Positions 35,389 through 45,627 of a stretch of DNA of 64,000 bases are shown here, one piece after another (within the stretch, counting starts at the first letter, position 1; every line of letters begins with the position of its first letter). The stretch lies in assembly GCF_913777145.1 (NCBI RefSeq), contig NZ_CAJYPS010000011.1:62001-126000 (forward strand), given 5' to 3'. Both the position numbers and the translations under genes were made by a program. The notes beneath the pieces were generated by a model that made no database searches, was not told the DNA's origin, and saw only the letters and a list, made by a program, of their open reading frames with translations. Source of the stretch: an uncultured Roseateles sp. (GTDB taxonomy: Bacteria > Pseudomonadota > Gammaproteobacteria > Burkholderiales > Burkholderiaceae_C).

Positions 35389-36370
35389 GGATCACCAGTT
35401 GCGGCGGGGTGGCGGCCGCACTGCGGTCGGGCGCCGGCTGACTCAGGCGCTGCCAGGCCTCGCGGCGACGCCGGCCGCCCTGCAGCCGCGCCGCGAAGCC
35501 CTCCGGGTCTTGCTGCGCCCAGCGCTGCACCAGAGCCTCCACCGTCGGCGCCAGGCCCTCGGCAGGCAGGCGGTTCAGCAGCAGCCAGTGGCGTACCGCC
35601 CAGTTCTCCAGGTCCCCCTGGGCCTGGCGCTGGCGGCGCCTGGCATGAGCCTGCCAGGTGGCGGGTCGCCACCAGGGGCCGGTGTCCACGTCCCAGCGGG
35701 CCTGGGGGGCGAACACGATGTTGCGCTTGACCGCCCATTCGAAGCGGCCCGGCTCCAGCCTGAAGGCCAGCGCGGCCGCCAGCGTGGAGTCCACGCGGTA
35801 CAGGCCCAGCGGCAGCCGGAAGCCCAGCGAGCGCATGGTCTGCAGAGCGGGCGCGCCCAGCGCGAACAGGTTGCCATGCAGACCGCCGTGCGTGTGCAGG
35901 TCGGCGGTCACCGCGGCAGCGCCACGGCCGCTGGTCGGCAGGGCCGCCGCAGCCAGCGCCTCGGGCTGGTGCGCGGACAGTGTCGTCGCCAGCTGCTGCA
36001 GCGCGTCGGGCCGCACACGGGCATAGCCGTCCACGAAGAAGCTCACCGGCGACCCAGGCCAGAGCTGGTGCACATAGGTGTTGATCGCGTGGGCCTTGTC
36101 ACCCAATGCCAGCGACCAGACCCGCAGCTGCAGCGCCGCCGGCCACAGCGCGGGCCGCGGCGACAGGCGCCGGGCGCAGGCCAGCGCCAGTTCGTCATTG
36201 CCGTTGATGACCACGTCCACCAGCAGCGGCCGCACGGCCGCGTGCGCCAGCGCGTCCAGCGTGCGCATCAACACCTCGCTGCTCTCGCGGCTCGCGATCA
36301 CCACGGCCGCCCACTCGGGGGCAGGTCTGGACTCGGGCGACGCGGTCACGCCATCGGTCGGCAGGCTCAT
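35381..36370 (-). CDS. Glycosyltransferase-like protein (GT-A fold), tentative
   Basis: The 329-residue protein resembles family 2 transferases in the first half (WAAVVIASRESSEVLMRTLDAL, VVINGNDELALACAR, SFFVDGYARVRPDALQQ, where the VDG stands in the DxD position). The rest is basic and tryptophan-rich without clear motifs. Its start is an ATG 26 bp after the deacetylase stop, without a good Shine-Dalgarno. The frame is open upstream inside the deacetylase gene, but that part reads as an antisense-like Ser/Arg string. Function beyond a probable sugar transfer is unsure. Confidence 0.65.
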   Translation of the reverse strand: MSLPTDGVTASPESRPAPEWAAVVIASRESSEVLMRTLDALAHAAVRPLLVDVVINGNDELALACARRLSPRPALWPAALQLRVWSLALGDKAHAINTYVHQLWPGSPVSFFVDGYARVRPDALQQLATTLSAHQPEALAAAALPTSGRGAAAVTADLHTHGGLHGNLFALGAPALQTMRSLGFRLPLGLYRVDSTLAAALAFRLEPGRFEWAVKRNIVFAPQARWDVDTGPWWRPATWQAHARRRQRQAQGDLENWAVRHWLLLNRLPAEGLAPTVEALVQRWAQQDPEGFAARLQGGRRRREAWQRLSQPAPDRSAAATPPQLVIHV

Positions 36371-36395
36371 GGGCAGCACAGGCCGCGGGCCACGC

Positions 36396-37349
36396 TCATG
36401 CCACCCCCGCGAGGTTGCGCAGCAGCCGCAGGCCGAAGCGCGAGCGGCCGGCGTCCCAGGGGGTGAAGCGCGGCAGCTGGAAGTCATCGGACTGGCGCGA
36501 CACCGCGCCCCACACGGTGGAGAAGGCCGCCGCGAACCCCTCGGCGCGCACGATGTCGACCGCGGCCTGGTCGTAGTCGACGCCGGGCTTGCCATTGGGG
36601 TAGGCGAACAGGTCCACCGGCTCGTCCAGCAGCTGCTGCAGCGTGTCGCGGCTGCGGCGTATCTCCTGGCGCATGCCCTCGGCCGGCAGCTTGAGCAGGA
36701 TGGGGTGGTTCACCGTGTGGGCGCCTATCACCATGCCGGCCGCACGCATCGCGCGCAGCTGGTCGCTGCTCATCATCAGGTCGTCGGGCAGCGTGACGCC
36801 GGCCAACTGGGCGATGCGGCCCACCACCTCCAGGCGGTGCGCCGGCTCCAGGTACTTGACCACGGACAGTATGGCCTGGATGGCCACACGCCGCTCGTCC
36901 AAGCTGCCCAGCGCATAACGGCCCAGGCCCACGCCCAGCGGCTCCAGGTCCAGCGCGCTCAGCGAGGTGGCACGCAGCGCCTCGATGAGGCTGTCATTCC
37001 ACATGCGGCCGCCGTCCAGGTAGCCGGTGGCGATGAAGAAGGTCGCATTCAGCCCGTGGCGGCGCAGGATGGGCAGGGCCACATCGTGGTTGTCCGCATA
37101 GCCGTCATCGAAGGTGATGGCCAGTGCACGAGCCGGCAGCCGACCCTGGGCGCGCAGGCACACCGCCTCATCCAGCGGCAAGACCCGGAACCAGCGCGCG
37201 ATCCAGCCGCACAGCTGGTCGAAACGCTCAGCATGCATCTCGTCGGGGAATAGCGGGTCGGGGCGGGCCAGCACGCGGTGGAAGATCAGCACCGTCAGGC
37301 GGGCACGCTCGCCGCCGGGGGAGGCCAGGGAAAAGGCGGTACGCCACAT
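36396..37349 (-). CDS. Polysaccharide deacetylase family protein
   Basis: The 317-residue NodB-type enzyme has the metal-binding ITFDDGYADNHDVALPIL, the histidine pair in GAHTVNHPIL and the strand LFAYPNGKPGVDYD. These coordinate a divalent metal for N- or O-deacetylation of sugars. It lacks an obvious signal peptide, so it may act on the lipid-linked unit in the cytoplasm. This group is often seen in exosortase A clusters. The ATG is used rather than a TTG two codons earlier. Confidence 0.9.
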   Translation of the reverse strand: MWRTAFSLASPGGERARLTVLIFHRVLARPDPLFPDEMHAERFDQLCGWIARWFRVLPLDEAVCLRAQGRLPARALAITFDDGYADNHDVALPILRRHGLNATFFIATGYLDGGRMWNDSLIEALRATSLSALDLEPLGVGLGRYALGSLDERRVAIQAILSVVKYLEPAHRLEVVGRIAQLAGVTLPDDLMMSSDQLRAMRAAGMVIGAHTVNHPILLKLPAEGMRQEIRRSRDTLQQLLDEPVDLFAYPNGKPGVDYDQAAVDIVRAEGFAAAFSTVWGAVSRQSDDFQLPRFTPWDAGRSRFGLRLLRNLAGVA

Positions 37350-37355
37350 CGTCAA

Positions 37356-38687
37356 TCACCTCTTGGCCGGCATCGCGCCGGACACCACCGGGCCCGACCG
37401 CAGCTGCGCCGTCCACTGGGACGGCAGCAGCGCGTCGGTCTCCCAGCCGCGGCGCGCCACCCATTGACGGGTCAGCACCACCATGGCCAGCACGTAATAA
37501 GGCAGGTCGTAAAAGGCCAGCGTCAGGAAGGCGCCGCCCACCGCATAGCCCAGCAGCGAGACCTGGCACAGGCTGACCAGGCTCACACACCACTGTGCCT
37601 CGGGGATGTCGCGCGCCTCCTTGCGCACCCGGCTGGCCGCGCGCCAGGCCGAGACGCCTATGGCCAGGAAGATCAGCAGGCCCGGGTAGCCGTGCTGGCC
37701 CAGCACCTCGAAGTAGATGCTGTGGGCCACGATGCCCTCGCGCTGTATGCCCAGGTAACGATAGAAGTACTCGCTCAGGCCGGTGGTGAAACCGGCCCCG
37801 GTGAGGTGGTCGCCCGCCAGGCCTATGGCCACCTTCCAGGCCGCCAGCCGCCCCAGCGCCGACACGTCGTCGTCGTAGGACTGGATGGTGCGCATGCGAT
37901 CAAACCAGCTCTCGGGCATCAGCATCAGCAGCCAGGCCACGACCAGCACCAGCGCCGCGGCGCCCAGGAAGCGGTTGCGGCCACGCCACCACAGCAGCAG
38001 GCCCATCGCGCTGAGCGCCAGGAAGCCGCCGCGCGACTGGCTGCCCAGCGCGGCCGCGGCACACAGCACCGCAGCCAGCCCGAGGGCGCGCCGGTACCAG
38101 CGGTGGCTTTGCTGGGGCAGTTGCGTCTGCAGATAGCGCAGCAGCGGAATCACCATGATCAGCGCCACCGCAAAGGCGTTGTTGTCGAACACCCAGCTGT
38201 CGGCCGGGCCCCACACGCGGTAGCTGCCCCCGGTGGCCACGGTGAAGGCCCCACCCTTGGCGCCCAGCACGCCGATGGACAGCGCCACCACCCAGACCAG
38301 CGCCTGGATGCGCTCGCGGGTGTAGACCAGCGACATCATCACCAGCAGCATCACAAAGGTCTTGAGCGCGCGCGACCACATCGGGAAGTCGTCATCGACG
38401 AAGCGCCCGTTCAGCCAGGACAGCGTGATCCAGACCGTGAACAGCAGCACCAGCCCCGGCGCCCAGGACTCGCGGAACGGCCATTGCCGCTCGCGTGTGC
38501 GCAGCAGGCCGATCAGCGTGACACCCGCCACCATCATGGACCAGGGCAGGTTGAACGCGAAGCCGAAGGTGTAGCGGTGCGGGTTCATCAGCCCCATCCA
38601 CACCCACAGCAGCGCGCCCACCCAGGGCTTGCGCAGCGCGTAGCCCATGGCGCCCAGCATCAGCAACGTGAAGATCACGTCACGCAT
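37356..38687 (-). CDS. O-antigen ligase/polymerase-like protein, exosortase A system-associated
   Basis: The 443-residue protein has about 10-12 membrane helices and the Wzy_C/O-antigen ligase region (AALGSQSRGGFLALSAMG, then the large periplasmic loop with GAGFTTGLSEYF and AHSIYFEVLGQHGYPGLLIFL). It resembles the group named probable O-glycosylation ligase of exosortase A systems (TIGR03097). It may polymerise the repeat unit, or ligate glycan to PEP-CTERM proteins. No other Wzy candidate is seen here. It overlaps the upstream glycosyltransferase by 8 nt. Confidence 0.88.
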   Translation of the reverse strand: MRDVIFTLLMLGAMGYALRKPWVGALLWVWMGLMNPHRYTFGFAFNLPWSMMVAGVTLIGLLRTRERQWPFRESWAPGLVLLFTVWITLSWLNGRFVDDDFPMWSRALKTFVMLLVMMSLVYTRERIQALVWVVALSIGVLGAKGGAFTVATGGSYRVWGPADSWVFDNNAFAVALIMVIPLLRYLQTQLPQQSHRWYRRALGLAAVLCAAAALGSQSRGGFLALSAMGLLLWWRGRNRFLGAAALVLVVAWLLMLMPESWFDRMRTIQSYDDDVSALGRLAAWKVAIGLAGDHLTGAGFTTGLSEYFYRYLGIQREGIVAHSIYFEVLGQHGYPGLLIFLAIGVSAWRAASRVRKEARDIPEAQWCVSLVSLCQVSLLGYAVGGAFLTLAFYDLPYYVLAMVVLTRQWVARRGWETDALLPSQWTAQLRSGPVVSGAMPAKR

Positions 38688-39876
38688 GCACGGCTCCAGC
38701 ACGCTGCCCGGCCAGCAGGCGGGCGAAGATGTCCAGCTGCCCCTGGGTGGTGGGCGCCCAGTCGAAGCCCTCGGCATAGCGGCGGGTCGCGGCGCGCTCG
38801 GGCAGCGCCGCGCGCAGGCGCTGCACGCCGGCCACCACGCCGGCGGCGCTGAGCTCGGGCATCAGCACGCCGGCCTCGGGGGCGGCCACCACCTCGGGCG
38901 TGCCCCACACGTCCGAGGCCACCACCGGCGCACCGCAGGCCATGGCCTCCAGCAGCACATTGGCCCAGCCCTCGCGGCTGGACGCCAGCACCAGCGCGTC
39001 CACCGCCGAGTACAGCGTGCGCAGCACGCTCTGTGGCTGGTTGCCCAGAAAGAACACGCGCTGCGCCACGCCCAGACGCTGGGCCAGCTCGCGCAGCTCC
39101 TGCTCCAGCGGGCCGCTGCCAGCCACGTAGAGGCTCACCCCGGGCAGCTGCGGCAGCGCGGCGATCACGTGGTGGTGCCCCTTGCGGTCGATCAGGTGGC
39201 CCACCGATGCGAGGCAGAAGCCCTGCATGCCGTGGGCCCGGCGCGCGGCCTCGCGGTCCTCGGGGTGGAACAGCTGCAGGTCCACGCCGTTGCGCAGCAC
39301 CGTCACCTTGTCGTCCGGCGCGCCCAGCGCGACCAGCTCGTCCTTCAGCGCCTTGCAGACCGTCATCATGTGGCTGCAGCCGGCCACCGCGTCCAGGATC
39401 TGGCGGCGCGGGCCGACGTGCTGCGGGATGAGGTTGATGTCGGTGCCACGCGCGGTGATGGTCACCGGCTTGCCCAGCGCCCGGGCCAGCGCCACCGCGG
39501 CCACGCCGTCGGGGTAGAAGTAGTGGGCGTCGATCAGGTCGAAGTCGAAGCCCTCGGCCTGCAGGCGCCGCAGCGCCGGCAGCGCCGCGCGCGCCAGCAG
39601 CGCGGGCGCCAGATTCATGCCCACCTTGGGAATCACCACGTAGCGTGGGTGGCGCACGTCGATGCCGTGGCGCTGCTCGGTGGCGGGCGTCGCGGCCATG
39701 CGGGCGTAGTCGCCCCAGCGCGGATGGGTGGACGGGAACCAGGGCACGGGCGCAATCACGCGCGACTCTACCTGCCCGCTCTTGAGCAGCTCGCGCAGCC
39801 GCGTCTCCACGAAGATGCCGTGGCTGGGCCGCGCGCTGCTGGGGAACAGCGTGGAGAAGGTCAGCACGCGCATCAT
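38680..39876 (-). CDS. Family 4 glycosyltransferase (exosortase A cluster)
   Basis: The 398-residue GT-B enzyme starts MRVLTFSTLFPSSARPSHGIFVETRLREL. It has PVTITARGTDINLIP, VLRNGVDLQLFHPEDRE, LASVGHLIDRKGHHHVI and SSREGWANVLLEAMACGAPVVASDVWGTPEV (E-x7-E). This arrangement is common in XrtA loci. Two tandem ATGs exist; the first overlaps the upstream stop as ATGA. It adds one residue to the repeat unit. Confidence 0.9.
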   Translation of the reverse strand: MMRVLTFSTLFPSSARPSHGIFVETRLRELLKSGQVESRVIAPVPWFPSTHPRWGDYARMAATPATEQRHGIDVRHPRYVVIPKVGMNLAPALLARAALPALRRLQAEGFDFDLIDAHYFYPDGVAAVALARALGKPVTITARGTDINLIPQHVGPRRQILDAVAGCSHMMTVCKALKDELVALGAPDDKVTVLRNGVDLQLFHPEDREAARRAHGMQGFCLASVGHLIDRKGHHHVIAALPQLPGVSLYVAGSGPLEQELRELAQRLGVAQRVFFLGNQPQSVLRTLYSAVDALVLASSREGWANVLLEAMACGAPVVASDVWGTPEVVAAPEAGVLMPELSAAGVVAGVQRLRAALPERAATRRYAEGFDWAPTTQGQLDIFARLLAGQRAGAVHA

Positions 39877-41039
39877 GCGACGCGCTCCGCGGCCAGGCGG
39901 GCCAGCGACACGGCCTGACGCGCATTGCCGGCCCAGGTGAGCTGGCGCCGCGCGATGGTGTCGCGCGCGCCCTGCCCCAGGCGTTCGCGCAGCGCGGCAT
40001 CGCCGGCCAGGCGGGCCAGCGCCTGCTCGAAGCCCGCCTCGTCACCGGGCGCGAACAGCAGCGCGTTCTGGCCGTCGTCCAGCACCTCCTCGATGTTGCG
40101 CTGGCGCGGCGCGATGATGGCCTTGCCCAGCGCGAGGTACTCGATGAGCTTGAGCGGCGACGCGTAGTCCACCACCGCCGGCTGCAGCGCGATGTCGAAG
40201 GCGGCCACCAGCGCGGGCACGCGGTCGCGGTGGATCACGCCGGTGAAGCGCACGCGGTCGCCCAGGCGCAGCTCGGCCGCGAGGCGCTCCAGGTCGGGCC
40301 GCGCCGGGCCGTCACCCACCACCAGCAGGCGGGCATTGGCCGGCGCACGGTCGCTGGCCATCCAGCGGATCACGCGGTCCATGCCATGCCAGTCGCGCAC
40401 GAAGCCGGTGAAGCCCAGCACCAGCGCGCCCTCCCAGCCCAGCGCCGCCTTGGCCGCGGCCGGCTGGGGCGCGGCCGCGAAATGGGCCTCGTTGATGCCG
40501 TTGGGAATCACGCGTATGCGCGCCTGCGGCACGCCGACCGCGCGCAGGTGATCGGCCAGCACGTCGGTGACCGGCAGCGCGAAGTCCGCGCCGCGCCAGG
40601 CCAGGCCCTCGGCCCAGCGCGCCAGGCGCGGCAGGCCCAGGCCGCCGAAGCGGCCGCGTTCCTCGGCCAGCGGCGCGTTCACCTCCAGCAGCAGCGGCAC
40701 GCCGGTGCGGCGCTTGAGCAGCCAGCCGGCCAGCAGGAAGAGGTTGTAGCGCTCGTAGATCACGTCGGGCTTGAACTCGCGCGCCGCCGCGGCCAGGCGC
40801 CGGTAGGCCACCAGCGTGTAGCCCAGCTCCAGCAGCTCGTACAGCGCCTTGGGCAGGCGGGCACGCAGCCGCGCGACCCAGCCGACCTCGGCGCCCATCT
40901 CGCCGGCGCGCTCGTCGGCCTGGCCGGGTGCGACCACGCGCACCTCGTGGCCCTGCTCGCGCAGCGCGGTGATCATTTCCTCGATATGGACCGCCTGACC
41001 GTCCTTGGAGGCGGTGCGGTGGTGATAAAGCACCCGCAT
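39873..41039 (-). CDS. Family 4 glycosyltransferase, TIGR04063-like
   Basis: The 388-residue GT-B protein opens MRVLYHHRTASKDGQAVHIEEMI, which is the characteristic start of a PEP-CTERM/XrtA-associated transferase family. RVIPNGINEAHF, LGFTGFVRDWHGMDRVI, RFTGVIHRDRVPALVAAFDIAL and PLKLIEYLALGKAIIAP complete the donor domain. The ATG shares one base with the stop of the upstream amidotransferase gene (TGATG). An open frame runs upstream in that gene but does not look like protein. Confidence 0.9.
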   Translation of the reverse strand: MRVLYHHRTASKDGQAVHIEEMITALREQGHEVRVVAPGQADERAGEMGAEVGWVARLRARLPKALYELLELGYTLVAYRRLAAAAREFKPDVIYERYNLFLLAGWLLKRRTGVPLLLEVNAPLAEERGRFGGLGLPRLARWAEGLAWRGADFALPVTDVLADHLRAVGVPQARIRVIPNGINEAHFAAAPQPAAAKAALGWEGALVLGFTGFVRDWHGMDRVIRWMASDRAPANARLLVVGDGPARPDLERLAAELRLGDRVRFTGVIHRDRVPALVAAFDIALQPAVVDYASPLKLIEYLALGKAIIAPRQRNIEEVLDDGQNALLFAPGDEAGFEQALARLAGDAALRERLGQGARDTIARRQLTWAGNARQAVSLARLAAERVA

Positions 41040-42979
41040 CAGGCGACCGCCGCCTCGGCGCGCACCGGCGCCTGGCCCAGGCCCGCGTTGCGCAGGAAGG
41101 CATCGAACATCAGCAGCACCCACAGCGGCTGGGAATGGTCCAGCTGCCCGCGCTCGTGCTGGTCCAGCATGCGGCCCACCACGTCGGCATTGAACCAGCC
41201 GGTCTGGGCCAGCGCGCCGTGCTGCAGCGCCTGGCGCGTGGCCTGGCGCAGCGGGCCGCGCAGCCAGCGCGCCAGCGGCACCGAGAAGCCCATCTTGGGG
41301 CGGTACAGCACATCGTGCGGCAGCATGGGCTCCAGCGCTTTCTTGAAGATGTACTTGCCTTCCTGGCCGCGCAGCTTGAGGTCGGAGGGCAGCGTCGCAA
41401 TCCACTCCACCAGCGGGTGGTCCATCAGCGGCTCGCGCACCTCCAGGCTGTGGGCCATGCTGGCACGGTCCACCTTGGTGTTGATGTCGCCCGGCAGGTA
41501 GGTCTGCACGTCCAGGTACTGGATCAGCGCCAGCGGGTCGTCGGTGCCGGCGCGCTGTGCATGCTCGTGGAAGATTTCGCTGGCATGCCAGCCCTGCAGC
41601 TCGCGCTTGAAGCCGTCGCTGAACAGCTGCTGGCGCAGCGGGTCGCGCACCAGGCCCATGGTGTTGAAGTAGGCGTCCACCGAATTGCGCGCGATCGCCT
41701 GGAAGGTGGTCTTGGCGCGGAACACGCGCGGCGCCCAGTCCGCCTTGGGGTAGAGCCGCGCCAGCGGGCCGAACACACCGCGGCGCAGCGCCAGCGGGAA
41801 GGCGCTGCGCATGCGCTCCTCCATCATGTGCATCTTGTAGCGGCGGTAGCCGCCCAGGCTCTCGTCGCCGCCGTCGCCGCTCAGCGCCACGGTCACATGC
41901 TTGCGCGCCAGCTCGCAGACCCGGTAGGTCGGAATGGCCGAGCTGTCCGCGAAGGGCTCGTCGTACAGATGGGCCAGCAGGTCCACCAGGCCGAAGTCGT
42001 CGCTGGACACGGTCTCGACGCGGTGGTTGGTGCGGTAGCGGTCCGCCACCATCTGCGCGAACTCGGTCTCGTTGAACTTGGGGTCGTCGAAGCCGATGGA
42101 GCAGGTGTTGACCGCCTCGCCGCCGCTCTCGCCCGCCAGCTCCGCCATCGCCGCCACCACCGCGCTGGAATCCACGCCGCCGGACAGGAAGGCGCCCAGT
42201 GGCACCTCGGCCTTGAGACGCAGCTTGACCGACTCGCGCAGGCGGCGGCGCAACTCCTCGGCGGCCTCCTGCTCGTCCAGCTTGGCATCCAGCGTGAACT
42301 TCACATCCCAGTAGCGCTGCGGCGTGCCCAGCGGCTGGCCGCGCTTGACCAGCAGGCGGTGGCCGGGCGCGAGCTTCTTCGCATGCTTGTAGATGGTGGC
42401 CGGATCGGGCACATAGCCGAGCGCGAAATAGGCTTCGACCGCGCGCGGGTCGATCTCCTGGCGCAGCGCGCCGTGGGCCATCAGGCTCTTGAGCTCGGAG
42501 CCGAACAGCAGCCAGCCGTCCTCGGTCAGCGCGTAGTGCAGCGGCTTCACACCCAGGCGGTCGCGCGCCATGAACAGGCAGTCGCGGCGGCGGTCGTGGA
42601 TCATGAACGCGAACATGCCGCGCAGATGGTGCACACAGTCCTCGCCCCAGTGCTCCCAGGCGCGCACGATGGCCTCGGAGTCGCTCTTGGTGCGGAACAC
42701 ATAGCCGTGGCCGCGCAGCTCGTCCATCAGCTCCAGGTAGTTGTAGACCTCGCCGTTGAACACCAGCGCCACCGACTTGTCGTCGTTGAAGATGGGCTGC
42801 TGGCCGGTCGCGATGTCGATGACCGACAGGCGCCGGTGGCCGAAGCCCACGCCCGGCTCGATGTGCAGGTCGCCCTCATCCGGCCCGCGGTGATGCTGGG
42901 ACTCGTTCATCCGGTGCAGACGCTCGCGCTCGGGCAGGCGCTGGCCGCGGGTATCGAACAGACCGGTAATGCCGCACAT
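41039..42979 (-). CDS. XrtA/PEP-CTERM system amidotransferase (AsnB type)
   Basis: This 646-residue full-length glutamine-dependent asparagine synthetase homologue belongs to the group tied to exosortase A (TIGR03108). The nucleophile Cys2 (MCGITGLFDTRG) and the glutamine-site HHRGPDEG and FNGEVYNY mark an intact glutaminase domain. SGGVDSS at about 266-272 and the lysine-rich AKTTFQ/RPKMGFSVPLARW region mark the synthetase domain. In such clusters it likely converts a uronic acid or aminoacyl carboxylate into an amide. It contrasts with the Cys-less homologue at 22455-24152. Confidence 0.93.
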   Translation of the reverse strand: MCGITGLFDTRGQRLPERERLHRMNESQHHRGPDEGDLHIEPGVGFGHRRLSVIDIATGQQPIFNDDKSVALVFNGEVYNYLELMDELRGHGYVFRTKSDSEAIVRAWEHWGEDCVHHLRGMFAFMIHDRRRDCLFMARDRLGVKPLHYALTEDGWLLFGSELKSLMAHGALRQEIDPRAVEAYFALGYVPDPATIYKHAKKLAPGHRLLVKRGQPLGTPQRYWDVKFTLDAKLDEQEAAEELRRRLRESVKLRLKAEVPLGAFLSGGVDSSAVVAAMAELAGESGGEAVNTCSIGFDDPKFNETEFAQMVADRYRTNHRVETVSSDDFGLVDLLAHLYDEPFADSSAIPTYRVCELARKHVTVALSGDGGDESLGGYRRYKMHMMEERMRSAFPLALRRGVFGPLARLYPKADWAPRVFRAKTTFQAIARNSVDAYFNTMGLVRDPLRQQLFSDGFKRELQGWHASEIFHEHAQRAGTDDPLALIQYLDVQTYLPGDINTKVDRASMAHSLEVREPLMDHPLVEWIATLPSDLKLRGQEGKYIFKKALEPMLPHDVLYRPKMGFSVPLARWLRGPLRQATRQALQHGALAQTGWFNADVVGRMLDQHERGQLDHSQPLWVLLMFDAFLRNAGLGQAPVRAEAAVA

Positions 42980-43009
42980 GGGGGACCTGGCTCAGGCAAA
43001 GAATGGGAC

Positions 43010-43026
43010 GACCGCCAGCAGCGGTC
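43010..43026. promoter_or_regulatory. Dyad GACCGC-N5-GCGGTC upstream of the amidotransferase
   Basis: A perfect 6-bp inverted repeat is centred about 39 bp upstream of the amidotransferase start codon. It could be an operator or a leader hairpin. No adjoining promoter hexamers are convincing. Confidence 0.3.
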
Positions 43027-43105
43027 ATACGAAGCCCGGATTCTTACCGAGCTTGGACCCGCCTCCGGCGCCGCGCCCCCCATGGTGGGCGGTGGGTGCG
43101 CAGTA

Positions 43106-43125
43106 ATCCCCCTGGTCCGGGGGAT
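43106..43125. terminator. Hairpin ATCCCCC-N6-GGGGGAT after a glycosyltransferase gene
   Basis: A perfect 7-bp stem begins about 12 bp beyond the stop of the TIGR03088-like transferase gene, in the 158-bp gap before the amidotransferase. There is no U-tract, so it is not a standard intrinsic terminator. It could attenuate or stabilise the transcript end. Confidence 0.4.
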
Positions 43126-43137
43126 GGGGCCGATGAT

Positions 43138-44262
43138 CTAGCGGGCGCCGGCGTACAGCGCGGCATAGGCCGCCACCATGCCGTCCAGGCTGAAGCCGGC
43201 ACGCACGCGCGCCAGCGACGCGGCCGCCAGGCGCTCGCGCAGCGGCTCATCGGCCACCAGACGAGCCAGCGCGACGGCCAGTGCGCCGCTGTCGCCGGCC
43301 GGCACCAGCAGGCCGTTGGCGCCCTGCTCCACCAACTCGGGGTTGCCGCCCACCTGCGTGGCCACCGGCGCGCAGCCGCAGGCCATGGCCTCCAGCAACG
43401 TGTTGCTGATGCCCTCGGCCTGCGAGGGCAGCACGAACAGGTCCACCTGCGGCAGCAGCGCGGCCACGTCGGCACGGTCGCCGGGCAGCCAGGTCTGATC
43501 GGCCACGCCGGCCTGCTGCAGGCGCGCGCGGGCGGCCTCCAGCAGCGGGCCGCCGCCCAGCATGGCCAGGCGCAGGCGTGGCCAGTCGGCCGGGCAGCGC
43601 TCGCGCAGCTGCACAAAGGCCTCGACCAGGTTGAGCGGGTCTTTCACCGCCTGCATGCGGCCCACCGCGCCCACGACCAGGTGCTCGCCGCGCCGGAACG
43701 GCCAGTCGGCCGGCGGCTCACCGCGGGCCGGGCTGAAGCGCTGTGTGTCCACGCCATTGCAGATGCGCTGCACGCGGTCGGCGTTCAGGCCCACCGGACC
43801 GCTCAGGTAGGTTTCTATGGCCTGGGACAGCGCGACAAAGCGGTGCACGAAGGGCGCATAGGCGCGGCGCAGGCGCTGGTTCTTCACGCTAACGCCGCCC
43901 AGGTCGTCCACGTCCCAGCCGTGTTCGCTGTGCACGCGCAGCGGCACGCGCGCCGCCCAGCCGGGGATCTGGAACTCCATCGCGCCCAGGTTGCGCGTGT
44001 GCAGCACCGCAGGGCGAAGTTCGCGCAGCAGGCGCCACACGCGCGGGTAGAGGCGAGCCCCCTGGCCTGGCGGCTTGTGCAGCGAGAAGAACTGCGTGCC
44101 GGGCGCCTTCACGCGCTCCCTGAAGGCCGTGACCTCGGTGACCGCCACCACCGCATGCCGGAACTGCGGCAGGTGGTTGATCAGGTTGACGACGCCGTTC
44201 TCCAGCCCACCGGTGTCGAAGCGGTGCAGCAGGTGGACGACCAGCGGGCGCGTGTCCGCCAC
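43138..44262 (-). CDS. Sugar transferase, TIGR03088-like, PEP-CTERM/XrtA associated
   Basis: The 374-residue GT-B enzyme starts VHLLHRFDTGGLENGVVNLINH and has RVHSEHGWDVDD, RICNGVDTQRFSP, VGAVGRMQAVKDPLNLVEAF and EGISNTLLEAMACGCAPVATQVGGNPEL. These features match the EpsH1/XrtA-associated sugar transferase group. The start appears to be GTG, 38 bp after the dehydrogenase gene. Its C-terminal end is followed by a hairpin, which may separate it from the downstream amidotransferase. Confidence 0.9.
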   Translation of the reverse strand: MADTRPLVVHLLHRFDTGGLENGVVNLINHLPQFRHAVVAVTEVTAFRERVKAPGTQFFSLHKPPGQGARLYPRVWRLLRELRPAVLHTRNLGAMEFQIPGWAARVPLRVHSEHGWDVDDLGGVSVKNQRLRRAYAPFVHRFVALSQAIETYLSGPVGLNADRVQRICNGVDTQRFSPARGEPPADWPFRRGEHLVVGAVGRMQAVKDPLNLVEAFVQLRERCPADWPRLRLAMLGGGPLLEAARARLQQAGVADQTWLPGDRADVAALLPQVDLFVLPSQAEGISNTLLEAMACGCAPVATQVGGNPELVEQGANGLLVPAGDSGALAVALARLVADEPLRERLAAASLARVRAGFSLDGMVAAYAALYAGAR

Positions 44263-44300
44263 GGCTCAGGCCCCGACCAGCGCGCGCTGCTGCGCCGGGC

Positions 44301-45581
<1,281 letters not shown>

Positions 45582-45627
45582 CTGTCGTGTTCTCTTTTGC
45601 TGCGCCACTCGGGCGGCGCGTCCATTG

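Noticed and set aside
41040-41405. Upstream extension of the TIGR04063-like glycosyltransferase
   Set aside because: It reads inside the amidotransferase gene in another frame, and family similarity begins exactly at the later ATG.
41135-43141. 668-codon plus-strand open frame opposite the amidotransferase
   Set aside because: It is an antisense shadow with no ribosome-binding site, and the minus-strand gene has full family motifs.
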